Shown piece after piece: positions 53,383-62,475 of a stretch of 64,000 nucleotides of DNA; position 1 is the stretch's first letter, and each line of letters opens with the position of its first letter. The DNA lies in assembly GCF_043235035.1 (NCBI RefSeq), contig NZ_JAZAQF010000086.1, positions 360,269 to 424,268 of the forward strand, in the 5' to 3' direction. The notes beneath the pieces are model-generated. The model was not told where the DNA came from. It saw only the letters and a program-made list of their open reading frames with translations, and made no database searches. Source of the stretch: CACIAM-69d sp001698445. Its GTDB lineage: Bacteria > Cyanobacteriota > Cyanobacteriia > CACIAM-69d. The position numbers and the translations under genes are program-made.

Positions 53383-56145
53383 CTAAAAGCCGCTAATGCC
53401 GTCAGCGGGAGCACCCACTAGGTATGCCACCACTCGATTACCCAGCAGCACCTTCGTATCGCAGCCCACAGACTCGAAGGTGACCTGACCAAAATCAAGG
53501 CCGGTGATGCGATCGACCCCTCGCTCAAAGTCCAGAATCGTGATGGTTCCGGGGCGATCGCCCAACACGAACGTATCCCGTCCCACGCCACCACCCAAGG
53601 TATCGTCTCCTTGGCCACCGTCTAGCCAATCGTCTCCATCGTTGCCTAACAGCAGATCTTTGCCCCAACCGCCAAAGAGGGTGTCGTTACCATTGCCGCC
53701 GCCCAAGGTATCGTCGCCATTCTGACCAACCAACAAATCATTACCTTCGCCACCCAACAGGCGATCGGCATCCGCTTCGCTACCCAGGAGATCTCGGGTC
53801 ACTCCCCCATCAAGGTCACCAAACAGGGTGTCATTGCCCGCGCCGCCTACCAACAGGTCTTGACCCAAATCACCCCACAGAAAATCATCATCTCGGCCGC
53901 CCCAAAGGGCATCCTGGCCACTGCCCCCAAAGATGCGATCGCGCCCGGGGCCCCCTTGCACCACGTCATCCCCCGCGTTGCCGTTGAGCTGGTCGTTGCC
54001 CGCATCACCGTAGAGGTTATCGTTGCCACCTAGCCCAAAGATGCGATCGGCTCCCTCGCCACCCCGAATCTCTTCGCTGCGTCCCGATCCGGTAATGAAA
54101 TCGCTGGAGTTGCGGCCCAACGTGGCCGGCTGGGCGATCGAGTTTTGCTGAAACTGCACTCCGGGTAAATCAGGCAGCGGCAGCGGTGCTGGCTGCGTTG
54201 CTAAATTACAAACGGGGGCCCGTGAACTGCCGATCGGGGTAACCGTCGAAATATTCGGGAAAGTGACTCCCGACCCCGAGTTCGATCCACCATTAATCAC
54301 AATGCCCCGCGACGCATCGATCACAACTCCCGGGCCACTGGTGGTTGGTGTGCTGCTTCCACCGGTTGGTGTGCCGCCTCCCGATGTTCCTCCAGAAGTG
54401 CCGCCTCCGGAGGAACCACCGCCGCTAGCCGTGTCGTTATCGGTGTTGGTTGCTGTAATTGTGAAGGTTTTACCTGAGTAATTAGCATCACTACTAGTCA
54501 GGGAACCATTGATGTTGTAGGCAATATTGCCATCCACCAGTGAGTCATCAACACCTGTAACCGTCACAGTTTTGGTTGTATTCCAGTTAGTGTTGTCAAA
54601 CTCCACTGAAACGGGCAACACAGTTCCTTCAGTGGTATCTGAACTAGTCAGATTAACAGTGACTTTGCTGGTGGGCGGCGAGGTTAGTACTAGCGTGAAA
54701 GTTGCTGTGCCACCAGCCTCAGTAGTGATTAGTCCCGAGGCTGGTGTGCGTACAATATCGGCCGTGTCATTGTCCGTATTGCTTACGTTAACTGCTACAT
54801 CGCTCAAGCCATTATATTTAGTGTCTACAGAGTTAGGATCAAGCTTGATCTGATAGGCTTGATCACCGTCTTTTACAAGATCATCGACACCTTTAATGGT
54901 AACCGTCTGATCAATATTCCAGTTGATAGATGTAAACGTTAAAGGGGTAGGAAAAGCTGTTCCTTCTCCCGTGTTTGTGCTTGTTAAAGAAACAGTTACA
55001 TCACTGGTAGGCTGGGATTGGAGCTTAACCGTAAAATCTGTTGTTCCGCCGCCTTCGGTGGTTGTTAAGCCCGCCGCTGATGTAACAATCAAACCTGCTG
55101 TGTCATTATCAGTAATCGTAATATTTTGAGAAGTAGTCGTGCCCAAAACCAGCCGACTCGAAGGACTACTGAGAGTTAGAGTTGCGGTCTCGTCATCCTC
55201 ATCAATGGAGTCATTGACAACCTTAAAGGTGGCTGTTCCCGAAGTCTTTCCATCGGGAATTGTGATCGTGGCTGCGCTGGTTGATAATCCATTCAAAGTG
55301 TAGTCACCGGTTGTAACTCCTGTTCCGGTGATCGTTAAGGTAACTGTCTGATTTCCTACTACTGAATCATCAGTTGCGGCATTTCCATCATCAGTCGTGG
55401 CAGTAACGGTAATTTCTGTTGTTCCAGCTTCGGAACCAGTAGTTGCACTCATCGACAAATTAACCGGCAATTTGACAATTTGTTTGCCAAAGTCTGTTAG
55501 AGGAAGTGCTGCTGCTGATGTAGCTGAAGTCCAGTTACTGGAAGAGTTAATGGCTGACAGCCATTCTGATTTTGTCCCACCAGCAGGGAGTGAACTTAAT
55601 GTAAAAACACCTCCATTAGTAAATGTCAGGAGAGAAAATGCCTTACTGCTTGCCAATGAGGCAACTTGATAGCTAGCAGAATCTCCAGAGATAGATCCAG
55701 TCGTCTCAAAAGAGCCTGTATTATCCAGTTGATAGATAGCCGTAAATCCAGAGTTAAGGGGATTATCATTATTAGTAGACTGCAAGGCAATGATCTGATC
55801 ACCGCCTGATTTAAGGTCAAGAGAACTATACTCTCCATCAACAGTGGCAGTTATACCAATCTGACCAACTGTAGTCCAGCTAAATGAGGTTTTAGTCTCA
55901 GAACTATTGATAATGCTGCCTGTGGCGATGTTGGAGAGTACTTCAAATCTCAGCAGCTCTTCGTCTCCATTGCCATCTGTTGGACTTGATCCACGAAAAG
56001 CGCTACCTGTCCAGCCGTTAGTTGTGAAGTAGATAACTGTTCCGGCTGTCAGCGGAACGAGATTAATAAAGGCAAAAGAATCTGGAGTTTGATTACCGGT
56101 ATAGCCAACGATCGCGATGTCGCCGGGGGTCAGGGTGGTAGGCAT
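53383..56145 (-). CDS. Calx-beta / RTX calcium-binding surface or secreted protein
   Basis: The 920-residue protein has no signal peptide. Residues 1-210 form an N-terminal domain that starts MPTTLTPGDIAIVGYTGNQT. Calx-beta-type repeats with DNDTA ends span about 230-570 (two near-copies of GLxTTEGGGTxxFTVxLxSxPTS). A Gly/Ser/Pro linker follows (about 570-690), and then about eight RTX nonapeptide repeats (GGxGxDxL; for example GGAGNDTLFGD). RTX proteins without a signal peptide usually leave by a type I secretion system and fold in external calcium. No secretion genes are adjacent. The N-terminal half is AT-richer than the RTX half. It may serve in adhesion or motility. Confidence 0.85.
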   Translation of the reverse strand: MPTTLTPGDIAIVGYTGNQTPDSFAFINLVPLTAGTVIYFTTNGWTGSAFRGSSPTDGNGDEELLRFEVLSNIATGSIINSSETKTSFSWTTVGQIGITATVDGEYSSLDLKSGGDQIIALQSTNNDNPLNSGFTAIYQLDNTGSFETTGSISGDSASYQVASLASSKAFSLLTFTNGGVFTLSSLPAGGTKSEWLSAINSSSNWTSATSAAALPLTDFGKQIVKLPVNLSMSATTGSEAGTTEITVTATTDDGNAATDDSVVGNQTVTLTITGTGVTTGDYTLNGLSTSAATITIPDGKTSGTATFKVVNDSIDEDDETATLTLSSPSSRLVLGTTTSQNITITDNDTAGLIVTSAAGLTTTEGGGTTDFTVKLQSQPTSDVTVSLTSTNTGEGTAFPTPLTFTSINWNIDQTVTIKGVDDLVKDGDQAYQIKLDPNSVDTKYNGLSDVAVNVSNTDNDTADIVRTPASGLITTEAGGTATFTLVLTSPPTSKVTVNLTSSDTTEGTVLPVSVEFDNTNWNTTKTVTVTGVDDSLVDGNIAYNINGSLTSSDANYSGKTFTITATNTDNDTASGGGSSGGGTSGGTSGGGTPTGGSSTPTTSGPGVVIDASRGIVINGGSNSGSGVTFPNISTVTPIGSSRAPVCNLATQPAPLPLPDLPGVQFQQNSIAQPATLGRNSSDFITGSGRSEEIRGGEGADRIFGLGGNDNLYGDAGNDQLNGNAGDDVVQGGPGRDRIFGGSGQDALWGGRDDDFLWGDLGQDLLVGGAGNDTLFGDLDGGVTRDLLGSEADADRLLGGEGNDLLVGQNGDDTLGGGNGNDTLFGGWGKDLLLGNDGDDWLDGGQGDDTLGGGVGRDTFVLGDRPGTITILDFERGVDRITGLDFGQVTFESVGCDTKVLLGNRVVAYLVGAPADGISGF

Positions 56146-56720
56146 GATGCTTCCTCGTGACGATCGAAGAACTTAATAATTAAGAAGTGAACGTGGACAA
56201 CCAATCAACCCTGCCGCGGCCGACTGACCGAGCGGCAAAAGCGACAACCAAAGACCGGATTTGACGATCGCGCGGCTTAGCTCTGACGCAAATCGGAAAA
56301 TCGGGGCTGTGGGGTGAGATTGACGAAAATTTTAAAAGAAACCTTAAGATGCAGCCCCAATTTAACTATACCCAAGCGGATGAGCGAAATTTCTGCGGAG
56401 GGATGCGAAAATCGGTAGGCAACTCTGAGCAACGAGGAGCCTGGGCCCAAAACCCAAGAATTTGTAGCGATCGCGACAGCAAGCGGCTTGGCCCCATTAA
56501 CCTTTTCTTTACCCAAGCGGTTTATGCTAGCCGCCGTTTGCCCCTGTCATTATTCACCACACACCAACGGGCGGCGCAACCGGCAGTTTTAGCCGCCGCG
56601 AGGCAGTTTCCTCGTAAAGCAACCCACTCGACTTCAGCTCATCGCCGATTTCAAATCAGGTTTCAGATTTCAGACCTCAGACTCGATCGGTTGATTGACT
56701 TCACCCCTTACGGAAGCTCT
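56146..56720. other. pstS upstream region
   Basis: This 575-nt gap lies between the divergent RTX gene and pstS. It holds the candidate Pho box (56496-56514) and a repeated ACCCAAGCGG at 56370-56379 and 56511-56520. A reading frame in phase with pstS from 56349 lacks protein-like sequence and is not coding. Confidence 0.5.
56496..56514 (+). promoter_or_regulatory. Candidate Pho box for pstSCAB
   Basis: ATTAACCT (56496-56503), three bases, then CTTTACCC (56507-56514) follow the 8+3+8 spacing of cyanobacterial PhoB/SphR boxes (direct repeats of PyTTAAPyPy). A third unit with 3-nt spacing would be CGGTTTAT, a poor match. The distance to the pstS start is about 206 nt, rather long. Confidence 0.4.
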
Positions 56721-57824
56721 ATGACTTACTCACTCCTGCGTCGAATGACCCGTCACGCGGCTGCTGGCTCGATCGCAGCCCTGGCTCTCTCCCTAGCTGC
56801 CTGTGGTGGCGCACCCCAAGCAGGCAACAGCCCCGCCGCTGGCGAAAGCCCTGCTGCTGGTGCTAGCCCCGCTGCGGCGGAAGCAACGGCCACCGTCAAG
56901 GTTGACGGCTCCAGCACTGTGTTTCCGATTTCGGAAGCCATGGCTGAAGAGTTCATGAAGGTCAACACCAACACCAAGGTGATTGTGGGATCGTCGGGAA
57001 CCGGTGGCGGTTTCAAGAAATTCTGCGCTGGGGAAACCGATATTTCCAACGCTTCGCGACCCATCAAAGGAGAAGAAATCGAACTCTGTAAGAAGGGCAA
57101 CGTGGAATATGTGGAGCTGCCCATCTCCTTTGATGGTCTCTCGGTGGTGGTGAACCCCAAAAATGACTTCGCCACCTGCTTGAGCGTTGATCAACTCAAA
57201 AAGATGTGGGAACCGGCCGCAGAAGGCAAGGTGAAGAGCTGGAAGGATGTGGATCCGAAGTTCCCCGACAAGCCGATGACCCTCTACGGCCCCGGTACGG
57301 ATTCGGGAACCTATGACTACTTCACCAAGGCCATTACCGGCGAAGAAGGTAAGAGCCGTGGGGACTACACGCCTAGCGAAGACGACAATGTGATTGTGCA
57401 GGGCGTGTCGGGTGATGAAGGCTCCTTGGGCTTCTTTGGCTATGCCTACTACGAAGCAAACAAGGATAAGCTGAAGCTGGTGGAAATCAAGGGCGAGAGC
57501 GGCAAGTGCGTTGCTCCGAGTGCTGCCACGATCGCCGATGGTTCCTATGAACCCCTGTCGCGTCCAGAATTCATCTATGTCCGCAAGGATGCCCTCAGCC
57601 GTCCTGAGGTGAAGGCCTTTGTGGCATTCCAAATTGATGCGGCTAACAAGCAAATCATTGCGGATACGGGCTATTTGCCGCTGCCCGATGAGGTGTTGAC
57701 GCTGGCGAAGGAGCGCCTGGAGAAGGGAGTGACCGGTTCTGTGTTCGGTGGCAAGGCTCCGGCTGGGGCTAAGCTGGCTGATCTGCTGGCGGCTGAGAAG
57801 GCCGGCGGTGCCGAGAAGAAGTAA
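56721..57824 (+). CDS. pstS: Phosphate-binding lipoprotein PstS
   Basis: This 367-residue lipoprotein starts at ATG 56721. Its signal ends in the lipobox LAAC with Cys28, followed by a Pro/Ala/Ser linker (SPAAGESPAAGASPAAAE). The mature part opens with VKVDGSSTVFPISEAMAEEF, the classic phosphate-site loop, and includes GSSGTGGGFKKFCAGETDISNASRP. It captures phosphate in the periplasm for PstCA-PstB. It is the first gene of a four-gene operon. Confidence 0.96.
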   Translation: MTYSLLRRMTRHAAAGSIAALALSLAACGGAPQAGNSPAAGESPAAGASPAAAEATATVKVDGSSTVFPISEAMAEEFMKVNTNTKVIVGSSGTGGGFKKFCAGETDISNASRPIKGEEIELCKKGNVEYVELPISFDGLSVVVNPKNDFATCLSVDQLKKMWEPAAEGKVKSWKDVDPKFPDKPMTLYGPGTDSGTYDYFTKAITGEEGKSRGDYTPSEDDNVIVQGVSGDEGSLGFFGYAYYEANKDKLKLVEIKGESGKCVAPSAATIADGSYEPLSRPEFIYVRKDALSRPEVKAFVAFQIDAANKQIIADTGYLPLPDEVLTLAKERLEKGVTGSVFGGKAPAGAKLADLLAAEKAGGAEKK

Positions 57825-58098
57825 ACGGGTTCAGCCTGGCGCTGAGGGGCGATCGCCCGGGTCTTTAAAATCCTCACGGGGGCTTTAGATGACAGGGCTG
57901 ATCATCCCTTGGCTTGTGGCAGATTCTTGAACAGGAGCAATTGGGGCCGAGCACCCAGCAGGGGTCACGCTTCGGTCACTTTGCTCCGTGGTCAAGGCGA
58001 TGCGACAGGTACTGAGTGGTTGATCAGCCGATTGCCGGTTTGCAGTTAAATCTAGAGAAAATCGAAAAGGTTTTGGCGGGTTACCGCACCCCTTCCCT

Positions 58099-59025
58099 AT
58101 GGAGAGTTCCCTGCGCGATCGCGCACTTTGGCAGCCCAATCGTCAAGCGAGTCATCGTACAGAGTTGATCGTTCGACTGATTTTGGGTCTTTTTTCATTT
58201 GTATCGGTTGCCACAACGATCGGGATTGTTTTCACCCTGATCTTTGAGACGATCGATTTCTTCAGAATCATTCCCATTTGGCGATTTTTCACAGAAACCC
58301 GCTGGACTCCGCTCTTTGCCAGCGCCCAATTCGGGATCGTTGTCTTGATCAGCGCCACGGTGCTAACCACGGGGATCGCCATTTTGGTGGCGTTGCCCTT
58401 GGGTCTGCTGTCGGCCGTTTGCCTGAGTGAATATGCCAGCCCCAAGGTGCGACAGGTGCTGAAGCCGGCCCTGGAGGTGTTGGCAGGTGTGCCCACCGTG
58501 GTCTATGGCTACTTTGCCCTGCTGTTTGTCACGCCGCTGCTTCAGAAAATCATCCCCGGACTGCAAGGGTTTAATGCCCTGAGTGCGGGGATTGTGTTGG
58601 GTGTGGCCATCACGCCGCTGATTGCCTCTCTGAGTGAAGATGCGATCTATGCCGTGCCTCGGAGTTTGCGAGATGGTTCCTATGCGTTAGGGGCTACGAA
58701 GCGCGAAACCATTATTGCAGTCGTGTTACCGGCGGCTCTGTCGGGGATTGTGGCTTCGGTGATTTTGGCAGTGTCGCGGGCAATTGGGGAAACCATGATC
58801 GTGGCGATCGCAGCGGGTCAGAATGCCACTTTGGGTCTGAATCCCTTTGTTTCCGCCATGACCATGACGGCATACATCGTGCAGGTCAGCCTTGGGGATA
58901 CGCCAGCCGGGTCGATCGCCTACCGAACCCTGTTCGCAGTGGGTACCACCCTGTTTGTGATGACCCTGGTGTTGAACGTGTTCAGCTTTTGGTTTGTGCG
59001 TCGCTTCCAGGAAAAATACGACTAA
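58099..59025 (+). CDS. pstC: Phosphate ABC permease PstC
   Basis: This 308-residue permease has six membrane helices. The ATPase-contacting loop lies in LRDGSYALGATKRETIIAVVLPAAL, and the PstC pattern GVPTVVYGYFALLFVTPLLQ is present. It is 274 nt after pstS. Its TAA stop shares a base with the pstA ATG (TAATG), so the two membrane subunits are translationally coupled. Confidence 0.95.
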   Translation: MESSLRDRALWQPNRQASHRTELIVRLILGLFSFVSVATTIGIVFTLIFETIDFFRIIPIWRFFTETRWTPLFASAQFGIVVLISATVLTTGIAILVALPLGLLSAVCLSEYASPKVRQVLKPALEVLAGVPTVVYGYFALLFVTPLLQKIIPGLQGFNALSAGIVLGVAITPLIASLSEDAIYAVPRSLRDGSYALGATKRETIIAVVLPAALSGIVASVILAVSRAIGETMIVAIAAGQNATLGLNPFVSAMTMTAYIVQVSLGDTPAGSIAYRTLFAVGTTLFVMTLVLNVFSFWFVRRFQEKYD

Positions 59026-59936
59026 TGGCTATTTCAAACGAATCCCAAGGGCGATCGCGCGCGTTGCTCTTCAACCCTCGTCTGGATCAGCGCTACGTCA
59101 AGGACAACATCTTTGCTGGGGCCACCTGGGTGGCCACCGGGCTTGCCATCCTAGTTTTGGTGGTGCTGCTGGTGGATACCTTCATTGATGGAATGCCCCG
59201 CATTAGCTGGCAATTCATCACGAGCCTGCCCTCGCGCAAGCCGGAATTGGCCGGGGTGGGCGCGGCATTGGGTGGTTCCATTTGGCTGCTGGTGCTGACG
59301 GCGCTGATTGCTTTCCCGATCGGGGTGGGTGCGGGCCTGTACCTGGAAGAGTTCTCGCTCGAATCCTGGTGGTCTCGCCTGATTGAGATCAACATCTCCA
59401 ACCTGGCTGGCGTACCCTCGATCATTTATGGTTTGCTGGGATTGCAGGTGTTTGCCCGCTGGCTGCAACCCATCACTGGCGGCCGCAGCGTTCTGACCGG
59501 GGCCCTAACCCTCTCATTGCTGATTTTGCCGGTGATCATCGTGGCCACCCGCGAAGCCCTGCGCACCGTCCCCGACGGTCTGCGTCAGGCAGGCTTTGCG
59601 CTGGGGGCAACCCGTTGGGAGGTGGTTTCGGCCCATGTGTTGCCGTTGGCCCTGCCGGGGATTTTAACCGGAACCATTTTGGCCCTATCTCGAGCGATCG
59701 GGGAAACCGCCGCGCTGATCACCATTGGAGCCTTGACCTTCGTTCCCTTCATCCCCACCAATCCCCAAAGCCCCTTCACCGCGCTGCCAATCCAGATCTA
59801 CAACTGGGTCTCCCGACCTCAGCAAGGTTTCCACGTCAACGCTGCCGCCGGGATTGTCATCTTGATGATTGTTCTGTTGGCCATGAATGGCACAGCAATT
59901 CTGTTGCGCAACCGGTTCCAGAAAGCCCTTAACTAG
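59025..59936 (+). CDS. pstA: Phosphate ABC permease PstA
   Basis: This 303-residue permease has six membrane helices. The PstA pattern LAGVPSIIYGLLGLQVFARW and loop GLRQAGFALGATRWEVVSAHVLP are intact. The start ATG overlaps the pstC stop by one base. It pairs with PstC to form the channel. Confidence 0.95.
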   Translation: MAISNESQGRSRALLFNPRLDQRYVKDNIFAGATWVATGLAILVLVVLLVDTFIDGMPRISWQFITSLPSRKPELAGVGAALGGSIWLLVLTALIAFPIGVGAGLYLEEFSLESWWSRLIEINISNLAGVPSIIYGLLGLQVFARWLQPITGGRSVLTGALTLSLLILPVIIVATREALRTVPDGLRQAGFALGATRWEVVSAHVLPLALPGILTGTILALSRAIGETAALITIGALTFVPFIPTNPQSPFTALPIQIYNWVSRPQQGFHVNAAAGIVILMIVLLAMNGTAILLRNRFQKALN

Positions 59937-60161
59937 TTCCGGGAATCCCTGAAGTTCTTTGGGTCTTTGGAACTTTGGTGACCGGTACGTTATGACGGTT
60001 TTGCAAACGTTCTGCGGTTGATCGATCGGATTGGGACTCACACCCTTCTCATGGCCCGTAATCACCGGATCTAGATGATGGGGTTGAGATCGACCGCGCT
60101 GGATGCTGATGTTTCGAGCCTCTCCTTTGCTTCTTCACTTTTCAGTTCAGGTTTGACTGGT

Positions 60162-60956
60162 ATGCAATCTTCTGTCACGTCCAATGCGGTGTTATCTGCC
60201 CGATCGGTCTCGGTCTACTACGGTCCCAGCATCGCGGTGCGCGACGCATCACTAGACATCCCACGGGGCGAAATTGTGGCCTTCATTGGCCCCTCCGGTT
60301 GTGGCAAGAGCACGATCTTGCGCTGCTTTAACCGAATGAACGACCTGGTTCCCAGCGCCCGCGTTGAGGGACAAATTACTTACAACGAAGAAGATCTCTA
60401 CGGCCCCAAGGTCGATGCTGTTTCCATCCGTAGCCGCATTGGGATGGTGTTCCAGCGCCCGAATCCCTTCCCCAAATCCATTTACGAAAACATTGCCTTT
60501 GGGGCCCGCATCAACGGCTATCGCGGCAACATGGATGAGCTAGTTGAAAGCTCCCTGCGGCGGGCTGCCCTTTGGGATGAGGTGAAAGACAAGCTGCGCG
60601 ACAGTGGCTTGGCCCTCTCTGGTGGACAACAACAGCGCCTTTGCATTGCCCGCGCTGTGGCCATTCAACCGGAAGTGATCCTGATGGATGAGCCTTGCTC
60701 GGCCTTGGATCCCATTTCAACCCTCCGCATTGAGGAACTGATTAAGGAACTGAGTGGTGACTACACGATCGTGATCGTGACCCACAACATGCAACAGGCT
60801 TCGCGGGTGAGCGATCGCACGGCCTTCTTCAACGCCCAAGCCACCGACTCGGGCAACAAAGTTGGTTATTTGGTGGAGTACGATCGCACGGAGCGCATTT
60901 TCCACGATCCCGTAGAAGAAGCCACCCGCGATTATGTAACCGGTCGATTCGGCTAA
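60162..60956 (+). CDS. pstB: Phosphate ABC transporter ATPase PstB
   Basis: This 264-residue ATPase has Walker A GPSGCGKST (43-51), the PstB-specific VFQRPNPFPKSIYENIAFG, signature LSGGQQQR (152-159) and Walker B with DEPCSALDP. It energises phosphate import by PstC/PstA. An upstream in-frame ATG (60075) would add 29 residues of Ser/Leu-rich sequence, unlike the family, so ATG 60162 is chosen. Last gene of the operon, followed by a strong terminator. phoU is not present here. Confidence 0.95.
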   Translation: MQSSVTSNAVLSARSVSVYYGPSIAVRDASLDIPRGEIVAFIGPSGCGKSTILRCFNRMNDLVPSARVEGQITYNEEDLYGPKVDAVSIRSRIGMVFQRPNPFPKSIYENIAFGARINGYRGNMDELVESSLRRAALWDEVKDKLRDSGLALSGGQQQRLCIARAVAIQPEVILMDEPCSALDPISTLRIEELIKELSGDYTIVIVTHNMQQASRVSDRTAFFNAQATDSGNKVGYLVEYDRTERIFHDPVEEATRDYVTGRFG

Positions 60957-60986
60957 AACTGCAGCCCCAACCAGAACCCTAAACGA

Positions 60987-61034
60987 AGGAGAGGATGCGT
61001 TCATGTCTCAATGAACCAGCATCCTCTCCTTTTT
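60987..61034 (+). terminator. Strong rho-independent terminator of pstSCAB
   Basis: GGAGAGGATGC (from 60988) pairs with GCATCCTCTCC, with an inner GTTCAT/ATGAAC pairing around the loop GTCTCA, followed by a run of T (TTTTT). It lies about 30 nt after the pstB stop. Confidence 0.88.
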
Positions 61035-61487
61035 AATGGTTGCACTTCTTTAGGGTTGCACTTCGTCTGAACTGCGTTTGAAGGGCTGCGGCAGATTAAA
61101 TCTTGAAAGGGATCTGAGTAACGTCGAAACTGTGGCGTTAGGAGTTGACAGGTGGTGCAGACATGCGAAGTCGAAATCAGTCTCAGCCAGGTTTGGGCGC
61201 TTCTTAACCCATCAGTTTTTACCCATTTGCTGAAAGCCCATTCACTTCTGCAACGAATGAATTGTGATCAGCCAATTCGAAATCAACTAGCTCCTGATTG
61301 ACCCATAAGCGATGGTCTGCATTCATGGGTTTCATGAACCAGTCTTACTCAACTGGTTTCATCGATCAATTGCGAACAAATACGGACAACTCAATTACGG
61401 ACAATTACGCAAAGATACGAAAAGTTGCGTAGAAAGCTGCAATGAGTGGTCACGGAAATTCCAAACAGGAGTGACACAAACATTGCT

Positions 61488-61595
61488 TCAGTGGCGATTG
61501 GGATGACCCAAAGCCTCATCAAAGCTTTCGTCCACCATCATTGAAGACAGCAGAACCGGCGCAAACAAAACGGCAAGTACGAGTAGCACAGACAT
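61488..61595 (-). CDS. Possible 35-residue single-TM membrane peptide
   Basis: ATG 61595 is preceded by AAAGGGAGGTTCATCA, a strong Shine-Dalgarno with good spacing. The frame encodes MSVLLVLAVLFAPVLLSS followed by a polar acidic tail ending GHPNRH, then TGA. One membrane helix plus a short acidic tail is the shape of many small thylakoid or membrane-complex subunits in cyanobacteria, but I recognise no family. It is below normal gene-calling length. Support comes from the Shine-Dalgarno and composition only. Confidence 0.45.
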   Translation of the reverse strand: MSVLLVLAVLFAPVLLSSMMVDESFDEALGHPNRH

Positions 61596-61887
61596 TGATG
61601 AACCTCCCTTTTAGGTGAAGGGTAGAGGTAGGAGTTGCATCGCTCAACCGATGCGGGATAGATGCTCTCTGGGTGGATTGCTTTGTACTTTGATTGTGTC
61701 ACGATCGCCCGATTGAACCAGTGATGGTTCAGCCCGTGGCGCGTGACAGTACTCGGCGGCCTTGTCGATCGTTGTCGTCAGTCTGAGCGATCGCGATCGC
61801 ACCCCTGCGGTGTCCCAGTGCTGGCCTCCTAAGCTAGGCATTCTTAGGCATTCTCATGGAATCAGCCACGGGCTGAATGATCTAGAT

Positions 61888-61932
61888 TTCCCAGATTCCA
61901 GCTTCCCAGATTTCAGCTTCCCAGATTCCAGA
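61888..61932. repeat. Three 15-nt tandem units
   Basis: TTCCCAGATTCCAGC, TTCCCAGATTTCAGC and TTCCCAGATTCCAGA lie in tandem between pstB and trpC. Confidence 0.9.
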
Positions 61933-62475
61933 GCAGTCACTAGTTGCTTACGAGATTCCTTAAGGAATTCTCTGAGAGCGATTTCAAGGCGTTTCAGACC
62001 AGTTATGGGGCGAGCGATCCGGCAACAACTGATTTCGCATATGATTAGGGCCGCTCAATCCAAAACGAGTGGGCAAACCTATTGAACCCAAATTCGTCGC
62101 TACTGGACTTGGGTGCTGGATCTTGAGAAGTAGCAGTTTAGAGGGTAGCGATGGCCTACAGAGCCTTGAAGCAATTGCTCACTCGTTTCAGAGGGAGCAT
62201 TGCTAAAACGATCAATCGTCCAAACGATCATGAAGGTTAACAGATCACCGAGAGCACTTCGACCATTGAACCCTAACCCAAAGATCGCCTTTGATCTCCC
62301 CTGGTCAGGACAATTTACTCGTTAGTAAATTGCCAGTTAAATCACCAACTTTGCTGTTTGGCGAATTGGCTCATTTAATTGGTCAGCTATCGATGCTCCG
62401 ATGCCCCTTAGCCTACATCAGAATCGGCAAAATTCATCCCTTTCTTCATTTAGCGATTCACTGCTTCTAAATTCT

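Larger units (their letters stand above)
60957..62475. other. Long gene-poor region between pstB and trpC
   Basis: This 1.5-kb stretch contains the pst terminator, one small membrane-protein frame (61488-61595), the 15-nt array at 61888-61932 and otherwise no gene I can support. No tRNA was found by eye. Confidence 0.5.

Noticed and set aside
56349..56720. In-frame extension of pstS by 124 residues
   Set aside because: The extension precedes a perfect lipoprotein signal at 56721; a lipobox signal must be at the true N-terminus.
60957..62475. tRNA or other structured RNA gene in the gap between pstB and trpC
   Set aside because: No T-loop (GGTTCRANYCC) with matching acceptor stem was found by eye; a covariance-model search would be needed to exclude small RNAs.
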